Shown in pieces: positions 25,503 to 33,867 of a stretch of 42,204 nt of DNA. Under the pieces are notes generated by a model, which had not been told where the DNA came from, ran no database searches, and was given only the letters and a program-made list of their open reading frames with translations. How positions within the stretch are numbered: the first letter of the stretch is position 1; every line of letters starts with the position of its first letter. This DNA comes from Erwinia endophytica (GTDB taxonomy: Bacteria; Pseudomonadota; Gammaproteobacteria; Enterobacterales; Enterobacteriaceae). The stretch spans positions 1 to 42,204 of the forward strand of contig NZ_RQVV01000056.1 of NCBI RefSeq assembly GCF_009295515.1, in the 5' to 3' direction. The position numbers were made by a program, and so were the translations under genes.

Positions 25503-27164
25503 ATGAAAATGATGAGAAATGGCCTTCTCCTGTTGGCGCTATTTTCCCTGTATTACCTGATACCTTTGGCGTTTCGCTCGCTGTGGCAGCCGGATGAAAC
25601 ACGTTATGCGGAAATCAGTCGGGAAATGCTGGTTAACGGTAATTGGGTGGTTCCTCATTTCTTTGGTCTGCGTTATTTTGAAAAGCCGATCGCGGGCTAC
25701 TGGATTAATAATCTCAGTCAACTGATTTTCGGTCATAACAACTTTGGCGTACGCTTTGGTTCGGTGTTCTCCATCAGCATCACCGCGTTGTTGGTCTACT
25801 GGCTGACGCTGCGCATTTGGCGAGATCGGACGACCGCGCTGATGGCGGGAATTATCTTCCTGACCAGTCTGCTGGTCTATGCTATCGGTACCTATGCGGT
25901 GCTCGATCCGATGATAACCCTGTGGCTGACCGCGGCGATGTGCGGTTACTGGCTGGTCGTGGAAGCGCCGACAACGGGTAAGAAAGTGCGGGCCTGGTTA
26001 CTGATGGGCTTTGCCTGCGGCATGGGCTTTATGACTAAGGGGTTTCTGGCCCTGGCCGTGCCAGTCATCGCGATTCTTCCCTGGGCTGTTCAGCAGAAGC
26101 GTTTTAAAGCGCTGTTAGTTTACGGCCCGTTGGCGGTATTGGGCGCGGCGGTGATCAGTGCGCCCTGGGTTATCGCCATTGCTCATCGCGAGCCGGATTT
26201 CTGGCACTATTTCTTCTGGGTGGAGCATATTCAGCGTTTTGCTGAAGCCAATGCACAGCACAAGGCGCCGTTCTGGTATTACCTGCCGGTGTTGCTATTG
26301 GGATGCCTGCCCTGGCTGGCGCTGTTGCCGGGGGCGCTGTGCAACGGCTGGCGTGACCGACAGAATAACAGCGGGAGCCGGTATTTGCTGAGTTGGGTAG
26401 TGATGCCGCTACTGTTTTTCAGCATTGCCAAAGGTAAGTTGCCGACCTACATTCTGCCATGCTTCGCACCACTTGCCGTACTGCTTGCCAGACAGGCGAT
26501 GCAGTTGATGGGAGTGAACGGCCAGGCGTTAAAGGCCAACGGCTGGATTAACCTGGGCTTCGGGCTGGTTTGCGCCATCGTGGTGCTGGGCTTTCTGGCA
26601 CCCTGGGGATGGGCAAAACATCCAGTTTACCGCCACCATGAAGGCATGAAAGTCGCCCTGGCGGCCGGTGCTTTCCTGTGGTGGGGATGGGTCGGTTATA
26701 TCACCCTGAAAGCGCCGACCCAGCGTTGGTGTTGGGCGGCACTGTGCCCGCTGGCGTTGGCGCTGGTGGTGGGGCAGGCCATACCGGAACGGGTGACGGA
26801 TTCCAAACAACCGCAGCAGTTTATTCAGCGCATGAAACCCGAGATTGCGTCAGGTCATTTTGTACTGGCCAATACGCCTGGGGTTGCTTCCGGGTTGGCA
26901 TGGGAACTGCAACGCAGTGACATTATCCTCTATGATCAACCCGGTGAGGTACAATATGGCCTGCGTTATCCGGATGCTAAGGGCCGGTTTGTCTCTGGAG
27001 CTGATTTTGCGCAGTGGCTGGAACAGCATCGTCGTGAGGGCAGCGTCACGTTAGTGATGTTGTTGTCGCGGGGGAATGAAAACTCTGATGCTGAGGTGCC
27101 TAAAGCCGACTTCAGTTATCGCCAGGGGCGTTTGGTGATGTACCAGTATCAGCAAACCCCATGA
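25503..27164 (+). CDS. arnT: lipid A Ara4N transferase ArnT (PmrK)
   Basis: A 553-residue integral-membrane glycosyltransferase (GT-C fold, about 12-13 helices). It transfers L-Ara4N from undecaprenyl phosphate to the phosphates of lipid A on the periplasmic side of the inner membrane, which lowers negative charge and gives polymyxin resistance. The first periplasmic loop has the key LWQPDETRYAEISREML with its acidic pair, and REPDFWHYFFWVEHIQRF is also conserved. The C-terminal periplasmic domain includes YPDAKGRFVSG. The start at 25503 gives a family-like N-terminus. It overlaps arnE by four bases. Confidence 0.95.
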   Translation: MKMMRNGLLLLALFSLYYLIPLAFRSLWQPDETRYAEISREMLVNGNWVVPHFFGLRYFEKPIAGYWINNLSQLIFGHNNFGVRFGSVFSISITALLVYWLTLRIWRDRTTALMAGIIFLTSLLVYAIGTYAVLDPMITLWLTAAMCGYWLVVEAPTTGKKVRAWLLMGFACGMGFMTKGFLALAVPVIAILPWAVQQKRFKALLVYGPLAVLGAAVISAPWVIAIAHREPDFWHYFFWVEHIQRFAEANAQHKAPFWYYLPVLLLGCLPWLALLPGALCNGWRDRQNNSGSRYLLSWVVMPLLFFSIAKGKLPTYILPCFAPLAVLLARQAMQLMGVNGQALKANGWINLGFGLVCAIVVLGFLAPWGWAKHPVYRHHEGMKVALAAGAFLWWGWVGYITLKAPTQRWCWAALCPLALALVVGQAIPERVTDSKQPQQFIQRMKPEIASGHFVLANTPGVASGLAWELQRSDIILYDQPGEVQYGLRYPDAKGRFVSGADFAQWLEQHRREGSVTLVMLLSRGNENSDAEVPKADFSYRQGRLVMYQYQQTP

Positions 27165-27493
27165 ATATGCTATTGATTGCTTTTGCCAGCGTGCTGAGCT
27201 GTGTGGGACAGTTGTGTCAGAAGCAGGCCGCGCATTATGGCTTGCTGAAAGGAAAATGGCATCTGGTGTTTTGGTTGGGGCTGAGCGTGGTACTGCTGGG
27301 TTGTGCGATGCTGGTCTGGTTGATGGTGCTACAACATGTGCCTGTCGGGGTCGCCTACCCGATGCTGAGCCTGAACTTTATCTTTATCGTGCTGGCTGCC
27401 CGCTGGCTATGGAAGGAACCGGTTTCGCCACGGCACTGGCTCGGCATTGCGTTGATTATGGCGGGTGTGGCGATGATGGGAGTGTACGCCTGA
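27161..27493 (+). CDS. arnE: Und-P-Ara4N flippase subunit ArnE
   Basis: A 110-residue SMR/EamA-like membrane protein with four hydrophobic helices. With ArnF it is thought to flip undecaprenyl-phosphate-Ara4N to the periplasmic leaflet. The SMR-type segment VPVGVAYPMLSLNFIFIVLAA is visible. Coupled at both ends: four-base overlap with arnT, and the TGATG junction to arnF. Confidence 0.93.
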   Translation: MNMLLIAFASVLSCVGQLCQKQAAHYGLLKGKWHLVFWLGLSVVLLGCAMLVWLMVLQHVPVGVAYPMLSLNFIFIVLAARWLWKEPVSPRHWLGIALIMAGVAMMGVYA

Positions 27494-27879
27494 TGGGCAT
27501 TATTCTGGCATTATGCAGCGTGCTGCTGGTCAGCGGCGCGCAGTTGTTGATGCGCTGGTCGATGATGAATTTGCCGGCAACCAGCGATCCTCCGGCACTC
27601 TTTGCGGCCCTGTTGGCGCTGTCTCCTGCCGCGCTGGGGCTGTTTGGCGGGCTGGCGGCTTATGCGGTGTCGATGGGGTGCTGGTTTCTGGCATTACGGC
27701 GGGTGCCTCTGAGCAAAGCTTATCCGTTGCTTAGCCTCAGTTATGTGCTGGTGTGGGGCGCGGCATTATATCTTCCCTCCCTCAATGAACCGTTTCAGTG
27801 GGGCAAACTGGTTGCTGTGGCGCTGATTTTTGGCGGCCTGCTGCTGATATGCTGGCCCTCAGCCAAAGGTAAGCACTGA
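27493..27879 (+). CDS. arnF: Und-P-Ara4N flippase subunit ArnF
   Basis: A 128-residue four-helix partner of ArnE. It begins MGIILALCSVLLVSGAQLLM and contains RRVPLSKAYPLLSLSYVLVW. The start is the ATG in the TGATG junction with arnE. An in-frame upstream extension to 27214 lies inside arnE and is rejected. It closes a complete arnBCADTEF set. A hairpin (CAACAC/GTGTTG, 27905-27920) follows, but without a T-tract. Confidence 0.93.
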   Translation: MGIILALCSVLLVSGAQLLMRWSMMNLPATSDPPALFAALLALSPAALGLFGGLAAYAVSMGCWFLALRRVPLSKAYPLLSLSYVLVWGAALYLPSLNEPFQWGKLVAVALIFGGLLLICWPSAKGKH

Positions 27880-28088
27880 CTAAAATATCAGTCATTCCAC
27901 GGGTCAACACCCCGGTGTTGCGCTTGCATGGGTCATGCTTCATCCCGGTCAGCGCGCACGTTTGACCACTGAGTTATCTACACGGCGGGATCCCAGGCCT
28001 TACTGTCTGCATGCTATTACGAATTGTGTAAAGTGTATTGATTCCTGACAAAAAAATAATGGAATACCCCAGGGGTATCGGTATATTC

Positions 28089-28107
28089 GCAAATGATTAT
28101 CGCTATT
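28089..28107 (+). promoter_or_regulatory. candidate Fur box
   Basis: GCAAATGATTATCGCTATT matches 13 of 19 positions of the Fur consensus, including the central ATGAT-AT core. It lies 25 bases upstream of the iron-complex binding protein start and just after a TATATT that could be the -10. Iron repression of the downstream gene is expected if it is real. Confidence 0.55.
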
Positions 28108-28132
28108 ATTTTTATTCTCACGGAGGCATTGT

Positions 28133-29245
28133 GTGACTATGCGTTTCTGGCTGTTGTTAGGGACTCTCGCGGCATCGGCTGGCTGTGCCGCGACCACGTA
28201 TCCGGTGCAGGTTACCGATATGGATAACCAAAAAATCACCCTGGAGAAAGAGCCGCAGCATGTTATTTTGCAAGATGGCCGCGATATCCTGGCACTGGCG
28301 CTGCTGGATCGTGAAGATCCTTTCAAACGCGTCGTGGCCTGGAATAATTTGCCGAAAAAACAGGATACGCAGACCTGGGATCTGCTGAAAAAGACCTGGC
28401 CGGAAGCCACTAAAATTATCGATATGGGCTTTAACGATCATGGGCAAGTGAACCTTGAAAGCGTGATAGCTGAAAAGCCAGACCTGATGATCGCCCAGTT
28501 GCGCGCCAAACCGGCTTTGCAACAAACCGGCGTGCTGGATACGTTGCATAAGCTTAATATACCGGTGGTCTTTGTCGACTATGAGCTGCACCCGGCGCAG
28601 AACACCGCAAACAGCATCACTCTGTTGGGCACGGTGCTGAATCAGGAAGCCAGAGCGAAAGAGTATACTGATTTCTATCATCAGCATTGGGATGCGTTGC
28701 AGCAGAAAATTGAGCAGGTCAGGCAGAAACCCACGGTCTTTATCGAACCCCTCGCGGGAAACGCCGATAACTGCTGCTTCACTCATGGCCGCAATGGCTG
28801 GGGTGGGTTAGTGGAAGCGGTCGGCGGGAAAAACATCGGTTCAAGCCTGCTACCGGGTTCATCAGGATTTGTGTCGCTGGAAAAAATAATCGCCATGAAG
28901 CCGGATGTTTATATTATGTCCGGCTCCAAACGTCCAAATAAGAACGTGCTGCCATTCGGCTACAATATTTCACGCGAAGAGGTGACGGCGACCTTTAATA
29001 AGCTTACCCGTCGTAGCGGTCTGCAACAGATTGCACCGGTGAAAGAAGGCAAGGTGTATGGGGTTTATCACCATTTCTACAACCACCCCTATAATATCAT
29101 CGGCATGGAAATTCTGGCTAAAGACCTCTATCCGGCACAGTTCAGTTCTCTTGATCCGACGGCAGATTTCCACCAGATTATTACTAAGTTCACCAAACTT
29201 CCTGATCAACCGATAACCCTGAGTTATACCCCGCAGCAAAAATAA
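28133..29245 (+). CDS. iron-complex (siderophore-type) ABC substrate-binding protein
   Basis: A 370-residue periplasmic binding protein of the FecB/BtuF-like type-III fold, likely to bind an Fe(III)-siderophore or heme-like complex. An N-terminal signal (residues 1-21) ends in ASAGCAA, which could also be a poor lipobox. Family features are YPVQVTDMDNQKITLEKEP, VIAEKPDLMIAQ, IPVVFVDYE, GGKNIGSSLL and IIAMKPDVYIMSG. GGAGG lies six bases before the GTG at 28133; ATG 28139 is the alternative start. The usual permease and ATPase genes are missing. The next genes are fetAB, which belong to another ABC class, so the partner must be encoded elsewhere. Confidence 0.8.
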   Translation: MTMRFWLLLGTLAASAGCAATTYPVQVTDMDNQKITLEKEPQHVILQDGRDILALALLDREDPFKRVVAWNNLPKKQDTQTWDLLKKTWPEATKIIDMGFNDHGQVNLESVIAEKPDLMIAQLRAKPALQQTGVLDTLHKLNIPVVFVDYELHPAQNTANSITLLGTVLNQEARAKEYTDFYHQHWDALQQKIEQVRQKPTVFIEPLAGNADNCCFTHGRNGWGGLVEAVGGKNIGSSLLPGSSGFVSLEKIIAMKPDVYIMSGSKRPNKNVLPFGYNISREEVTATFNKLTRRSGLQQIAPVKEGKVYGVYHHFYNHPYNIIGMEILAKDLYPAQFSSLDPTADFHQIITKFTKLPDQPITLSYTPQQK

Positions 29246-29267
29246 ACGTTACGTTTTTCCTGGTGAA

Positions 29268-29288
29268 AAGGCGACAATTTGTCGCCTT
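29268..29288 (+). terminator. hairpin terminator after the binding-protein gene
   Basis: AAGGCGACA and TGTCGCCTT form a perfect 9-bp stem with a three-base loop, 22 bases after the stop. The tail is only TTATC-like, so it is probably a partial terminator before fetA. Confidence 0.55.
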
Positions 29289-29337
29289 ATCGCGTTATGA
29301 TCGGTCTGATATATTTCTTCAGGTTGGTTAATATCTT

Positions 29338-30006
29338 ATGTCGCACACTTCGCGCCTGCTGGACGTGCAGGATATTTGTTTTGCGCAGGACGGTACACTG
29401 CTGTTGGCGCCGGTTTCACTGACACTGAATATCGGTGAGTTTATTTTACTTACCGGGCCCTCCGGCAGCGGTAAGAGCACGTTACTGAAAATTATCGCCT
29501 CGCTGCTGGAGCCCTCGGGCGGAGAGGTTATTTTTAAAGGTCAGCCGGTGAGCAGCATTAAACCTGAAAGCTACCGGCAGCAGGTTTCCTGGTGTGTTCA
29601 GACTCCCGCATTATTTGGTGACACGGTTTATGACAACCTGGCGCTACCGTGGAAAATTCGCCAGAAAAAGGTTGATGTCGCCGTGCTGAAGCACTGGCTG
29701 AAGCAGGTCAATCTGCCGGAAACGATGCTGGACAAGAAAATAGAACAGCTTTCCGGCGGTGAAAAGCAGCGCGTTGCCTTGTTGCGTAACCTGCAATTTT
29801 TGCCGGACGTGTTGCTGCTGGATGAAATCACCAGCGCACTGGATGCAGAAAACAAGCAGTTGATTCATCAACTGATCGCCGGGCTGGTAAAAGAGCAGGG
29901 CGTGGCGGTGCTGTGGATAAGCCACGATAGCGCGGAAATGAGTCAGGCACCGCGGGTGATAACCTTGCCATTGCCTGACGGGAGGGCGAAGAATGAATCA
30001 GCATAA
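29338..30006 (+). CDS. fetA: ABC transporter ATP-binding protein FetA
   Basis: A 222-residue ATPase with Walker A GPSGSGKST (near residue 40), signature LSGGEKQRV and Walker B VLLLDEIT. It matches E. coli FetA (YbbL) in length and in its pairing with FetB. FetAB is reported to export iron and protect against peroxide stress under iron overload. It overlaps fetB by 14 bases, which indicates coupled translation. Confidence 0.88.
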   Translation: MSHTSRLLDVQDICFAQDGTLLLAPVSLTLNIGEFILLTGPSGSGKSTLLKIIASLLEPSGGEVIFKGQPVSSIKPESYRQQVSWCVQTPALFGDTVYDNLALPWKIRQKKVDVAVLKHWLKQVNLPETMLDKKIEQLSGGEKQRVALLRNLQFLPDVLLLDEITSALDAENKQLIHQLIAGLVKEQGVAVLWISHDSAEMSQAPRVITLPLPDGRAKNESA

Positions 30007-30760
30007 TATTACCAACGAGTCTCTGGGACTGGCATTGGGGCTGGTGCTGATTGCACTGATAGTCAGTCGCAAAGAGAAGCTGGGGCTGGAAAAAGACATC
30101 GTCTGGAGCGTGTCGCGCGCTATCGTTCAGTTGATCATCGTGGGTTATGTGCTGAAGTCGGTGTTCGAGCTAAATAATGCCGCTTTGACCGTGTTGATGG
30201 TGCTGTTTATCTGTGTCAATGCGGCGCTGAATGCCCGTAAACGCAGCCGTAATATCGACCACGCATTTATTCTGTCGTTTGTTGCCATCACTCTGAGTAC
30301 CACGTTGACGCTGGTTATCCTGGTGTTGAGTGGCTCCATCGCGTTTATACCCATGCAAGTCATTCCGATTTCGGGCATGATCGCGGGGAATGCCATGGTG
30401 GCTGTTGGATTGTGTTATAGCAACCTCAATCAGCGTTTCGGTGATAACCGCCAGAAGATCCTGGAGATGCTGAGCCTCGGGGCCTCGGTTAAAGTCGCCT
30501 CTGCTGTGATCATCCGCGACAGCATCCGTTCTGCGATGATCCCCACTGTTGATGCGGCTAAAACCGTCGGGTTGGTCAGTTTGCCGGGGATGATGTCTGG
30601 CCTGATTTTTGCCGGTATCGATCCGGTCAAAGCGATCAAATATCAGATTATGGTCACGTTTATGTTGCTGGGCACGGCCAGTTTATCGACTATTATCGCG
30701 GGTTATCTGGCCTACCGACGTTTTTATAATGCCCGGGCGCAGTTAAAAGAGATTAAATGA
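29993..30760 (+). CDS. fetB: ABC transporter permease FetB
   Basis: A 255-residue integral-membrane protein with about six helices, of the FetB (YbbM, UPF0014) family. Family blocks are KDIVWSVSRAIVQLIIVGYVL, VIPISGMIAGNAMVAVGL and the coupling region PGMMSGLIFAGIDPVKAIKYQI. It forms the membrane part of the FetAB iron exporter. It ends 54 bases before the stop of the convergent porin gene. Confidence 0.9.
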   Translation: MNQHNITNESLGLALGLVLIALIVSRKEKLGLEKDIVWSVSRAIVQLIIVGYVLKSVFELNNAALTVLMVLFICVNAALNARKRSRNIDHAFILSFVAITLSTTLTLVILVLSGSIAFIPMQVIPISGMIAGNAMVAVGLCYSNLNQRFGDNRQKILEMLSLGASVKVASAVIIRDSIRSAMIPTVDAAKTVGLVSLPGMMSGLIFAGIDPVKAIKYQIMVTFMLLGTASLSTIIAGYLAYRRFYNARAQLKEIK

Positions 30761-30774
30761 GGCATTTCGGTGAG

Positions 30775-30798
30775 AAAAAAGCGGATCCGCAGATCCGC
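30775..30798 (-). terminator. terminator of the OprB porin gene
   Basis: On the minus strand GCGGATC and GATCCGC pair around TGCG and run into six Ts. The run of As on the plus strand at 30775-30780 gives little T-tail for fetB, so it serves mainly the porin. Confidence 0.8.
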
Positions 30799-30814
30799 CA
30801 GTGTAAGGTCATTA

Positions 30815-32155
30815 TCAGAAGTTGATGTTGGCGCTGATACCGCCGATAAACGCATTTTTAACTTCGCTGACCGCGCCAGGAGACGCGACATATTGCAAGT
30901 TTGGACGCAAATTCAGCCAGTTGGTGAGGTGCGCATTGTAGTAAAGCTCGTAGTTATACTCTGAACCGCTCTGGATGGGCAGATAGGTTGGGTCGTTATA
31001 ATCATTGACGCCGTTTTCCCGGTTAGTCTGGCGCAGCATTTTGGTGTAATCACTGTTGACATGAATACGGGCTGCGCCAAGGCCGATTTCGTCTTTCGGA
31101 CGAGCATCAAACGGACCTTTCCATACCAGCGCGACCGATTGGTAATTGTCGGTTTTCGAGGTTTTCTGATCGTTCATTACTGCCTGAACCGTGACCCCCA
31201 GCCCACGCTGATTGTCGCCACCCATTGCGGTCAACTGTTGTTGTAACAGCAAGTAACCGCCGTAGGCGTGGTTCTTCTTACTGTATTGGCCGTCGCTGTA
31301 AGAGCTGTAATTGTCGCCGTTAACTGAGGAGTAGTACATCCCGATACGGTAGTTACCCGGCAGCTTGTCTGGGCCAAAGGCTGGCTGCCAACCCAGTTCC
31401 ACGGGAACCATATTCCCCAGTGTCGGGCTGCCATCCAGACGGAAACCATTCCCCGTGTCATAGTTAGACGGTGTTTGATTATAGAATCCGACCTGGAAGA
31501 AGACTTCCGGGGTGATGTTTAATTTAATCCGACCGCCCCACTGTGAAACCGGCCAGTTGAACCAACGGTCACCACGCCAGTTACCGGGTTGGCCGCTGCC
31601 AAACGCCAGGTTTTGGAAATTACTCTGAAAGGAGTCGAAATCTTCTCCGACCGTTACCCGACCCGCTTTGACTTCCAGCAGATGGTCAAAGAAGCCTTTG
31701 TTCAGCCAGAATTGGGTCAGACGCCAGGTTTGTCCGCGGCCCCAGACTTCCTGTACGGAAGAGAGACCACCTGAACGCGGATCATTAATGTACTGAGTTA
31801 AATCCTGACCGTTACGGCCAGTGATGGTTGCCTGGAACTGAGTGTCGTTCCAGTTCAACAGTTTTTCCAGATCCAGCGTGGTACCGAACGCCCATTGATC
31901 GCTATAACGCGCCGAGGTTGACTGATTGTAGCCACCGGAGAAATTGCTGGCGGATTCCATGGTGTAGTTCACCTGGAAATCGACCCCATCCTGTTTCAGT
32001 TGGCTACGAACGCCACCCCAGTCGCCAAAAGCGTAGGGAGAGTCCAGGCTCAGCGGGGCAAAATCTGCCAACGCCTGGCCGGATAACAGCAGTAAACCTA
32101 AACCACAGAACGCCACCGATCTTTTTAATGTGGTTTTTGGGAGCTTGCTTTTCAT
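30815..32155 (-). CDS. carbohydrate-selective porin, OprB family
   Basis: A 446-residue outer-membrane porin of the OprB family, which in Pseudomonas admits glucose and other sugars. The signal peptide (1-30) ends in ALA. The family opening SPYAFGDWGGVRSQLKQDG is followed by barrel strands such as DTQFQATITGRNG, EVKAGRVTVGEDF and WPVSQWGGRIKL. It ends in the aromatic ANINF expected of outer-membrane barrels. AAGAAGG lies nine bases upstream of the ATG. It has its own terminator. With gcd and gluconate dehydrogenase in the same window, a role in glucose entry for periplasmic oxidation is likely (inference). Confidence 0.88.
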   Translation of the reverse strand: MKSKLPKTTLKRSVAFCGLGLLLLSGQALADFAPLSLDSPYAFGDWGGVRSQLKQDGVDFQVNYTMESASNFSGGYNQSTSARYSDQWAFGTTLDLEKLLNWNDTQFQATITGRNGQDLTQYINDPRSGGLSSVQEVWGRGQTWRLTQFWLNKGFFDHLLEVKAGRVTVGEDFDSFQSNFQNLAFGSGQPGNWRGDRWFNWPVSQWGGRIKLNITPEVFFQVGFYNQTPSNYDTGNGFRLDGSPTLGNMVPVELGWQPAFGPDKLPGNYRIGMYYSSVNGDNYSSYSDGQYSKKNHAYGGYLLLQQQLTAMGGDNQRGLGVTVQAVMNDQKTSKTDNYQSVALVWKGPFDARPKDEIGLGAARIHVNSDYTKMLRQTNRENGVNDYNDPTYLPIQSGSEYNYELYYNAHLTNWLNLRPNLQYVASPGAVSEVKNAFIGGISANINF

Positions 32156-32561
32156 AATGGAAAACCTTCTTGTTATTGGAATAACGCTGTCCTACTGGAT
32201 AACGGGCAGGCCAGATCACAGCAGTCAATCGGTCAACATATTCCCCCGCACACAAGGTACGAAAAGGAGAAAACAACTGACATTGTATAGAATTGACAGC
32301 ATGAACAAGATAAATGAAAGCATCATTTAGAAATATGAACATTGTAAATAGTGCGAATTCTTTCTGTTTTTACCAGAAAAAGTTAAATATCCAGGCAGGA
32401 TCACATTTTGATACAAGGTCGGAGGAGGGGGATGAAGCCAGACGGGACAATCATCAGGAAAAGCGGGCAATCTGCTCAGGGTATCCGACGGCCTAAAATC
32501 TTCATCACCAGGAAAACAGCGCCAGCGACAATTTTCAACGAAATAAAGGGATAATCCTGAA
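32156..32561. other. intergenic region between the oxidase operon and the porin gene
   Basis: No gene is supported. It should contain the minus-strand promoter of the porin gene. An AT-rich tract lies at 32330-32410. I see no convincing operator by eye. Confidence 0.4.
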
Positions 32562-32591
32562 TAAGAAAAGGAGCCGATAATGATCGGCTCC
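32562..32591 (-). terminator. terminator of the cio operon
   Basis: GGAGCCGAT and ATCGGCTCC form a perfect 9-bp stem with a four-base loop. On the minus strand it is followed by TTTTCTTATT, about 30 bases after the DUF2474 stop. Confidence 0.85.
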
Positions 32592-32620
32592 AGGCGTGTT
32601 ACTCAGCAATCGGCAAGATA

Positions 32621-32782
32621 TCAGTGTGACTTCATGCCTGCGGCGGTCATCATAAAGCGAAATAGCATCGCAACGACGCCCAGCGCCATTACACTGCCAG
32701 CATAAATAGCCACCATCCACAAAATACGTTTCCATGTTGGCGATTTTGCTCCTTGCTGAGGGAGATTTTGAACCATCATCAT
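32621..32782 (-). CDS. DUF2474 small subunit of the bd-type oxidase (CydX-like)
   Basis: A 53-residue single-span membrane protein starting at ATG 32782, with GGAG just upstream. Three ATGs in a row leave the start uncertain by two codons. The helix AIYAGSVMALGVVAMLFRFMMTAAG matches the DUF2474 family. Those peptides are encoded after cioB and are taken to be the counterpart of CydX, which stabilises the hemes of cytochrome bd. Encoded 76 bases downstream of cioB and just before the operon terminator. Confidence 0.82.
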   Translation of the reverse strand: MMMVQNLPQQGAKSPTWKRILWMVAIYAGSVMALGVVAMLFRFMMTAAGMKSH

Positions 32783-32858
32783 GTTCTCCAGAATACCGTC
32801 TCAGGCACCTTGCCGCCGTGTCAGCAGCACGGTGCCAGTGTGGTATCAGTGTGAATAA

Positions 32859-33866
32859 TCAGTGATAGCCTTCGTCCGGCTTGATTTTCCCGCGGAACAC
32901 ATAGTAGCTCCATGAAGTGTAAACCAGGATAACCGGGATGATCAGCAGGCCACCGACCAGCATAAAGCCCTGGCTCTGTGGTGGAGATGCCGCCTGCCAG
33001 ATGGTAATGCCTGGTGGGATAATGTTAGGCCAGATGCTGATACCCAGACCGGTGAAGCCAAGGAACACCAGCGCCAGTGTTAGCAGGAAGGGTGAGTAGT
33101 GTGCATGACGCTTCAGCGAACTCAGTAATTTCCATGAAACTAACAGTACCAATACCGGAACGGGCAGGAACCAGAACAGGTTAGGCAGAGAGAACCAGCG
33201 CTGCATGATGTTGGCATGTTCCAGCGGAGTCCAGATACTGACGACTGCAATGATAACCAGTAGCACCAGCAGCATCGGTTTAGTCAGCGCGGTCATTTTG
33301 CGATGCAGTTCATTCTCGGTCTTCATGATAAGCCAGGTGCTACCCAGCAGTGCGTATGCCGCGACCAGCCCCAGACCACAGAACAAAGAGAAGGGGGTCA
33401 GCCAGCCCAATTCCGGACCACTGTAAGCACGGTGAGTGACGGCAAAACCGTTGATGATTGCCCCCAGCGCTACCCCCTGACTGAAGGTCGCCATATATGA
33501 GCCGACAATAAACGCCTTGTCCCAGAATGGACGGTGCTTTTCAGTCGCTTTGAAGCGGAACTCAAATGCCACACCACGGAAAATCAGACCAATCAACATG
33601 ATAGTCAGTGGTGCGGACAGCGCATCGATAATCACAGCGTAGGCCAGAGGAAAAGCACCATACAGTGCAGCACCGCCCAACACCAGCCAGGTTTCGTTAC
33701 CGTCCCACACGGGCGCGACAGTATTGACCATCATGTCGCGTTCGGTGGCATCTTTGTTAAAGGGGAACAGGATGCCGATACCCAGATCGAATCCGTCCAT
33801 TACGATATACATCAGGGTCGAGAAGACGATGATGGCGAACCAGATAATTGAGAGATCAATACCCAC
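32859..33866 (-). CDS. cioB: cyanide-insensitive quinol oxidase subunit II
   Basis: A 335-residue CydB-family subunit with about eight membrane helices. It begins IDLSIIWFAIIVFSTLMYIVMDGFDLG and carries the conserved VAPVWDGNETWLVLGGAALYGAFP. Together with subunit I it oxidises ubiquinol and reduces oxygen to water. The start is a GTG one base after the cioA stop. It is shorter than E. coli CydB (379), as in the CIO class. Confidence 0.92.
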   Translation of the reverse strand: MGIDLSIIWFAIIVFSTLMYIVMDGFDLGIGILFPFNKDATERDMMVNTVAPVWDGNETWLVLGGAALYGAFPLAYAVIIDALSAPLTIMLIGLIFRGVAFEFRFKATEKHRPFWDKAFIVGSYMATFSQGVALGAIINGFAVTHRAYSGPELGWLTPFSLFCGLGLVAAYALLGSTWLIMKTENELHRKMTALTKPMLLVLLVIIAVVSIWTPLEHANIMQRWFSLPNLFWFLPVPVLVLLVSWKLLSSLKRHAHYSPFLLTLALVFLGFTGLGISIWPNIIPPGITIWQAASPPQSQGFMLVGGLLIIPVILVYTSWSYYVFRGKIKPDEGYH

Positions 33867-33867
33867 G

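Noticed and set aside
27214-27492. N-terminal extension of arnF inside arnE
   Set aside because: The sequence is the out-of-frame reading of arnE. The TGATG junction start gives the correct ArnF length.
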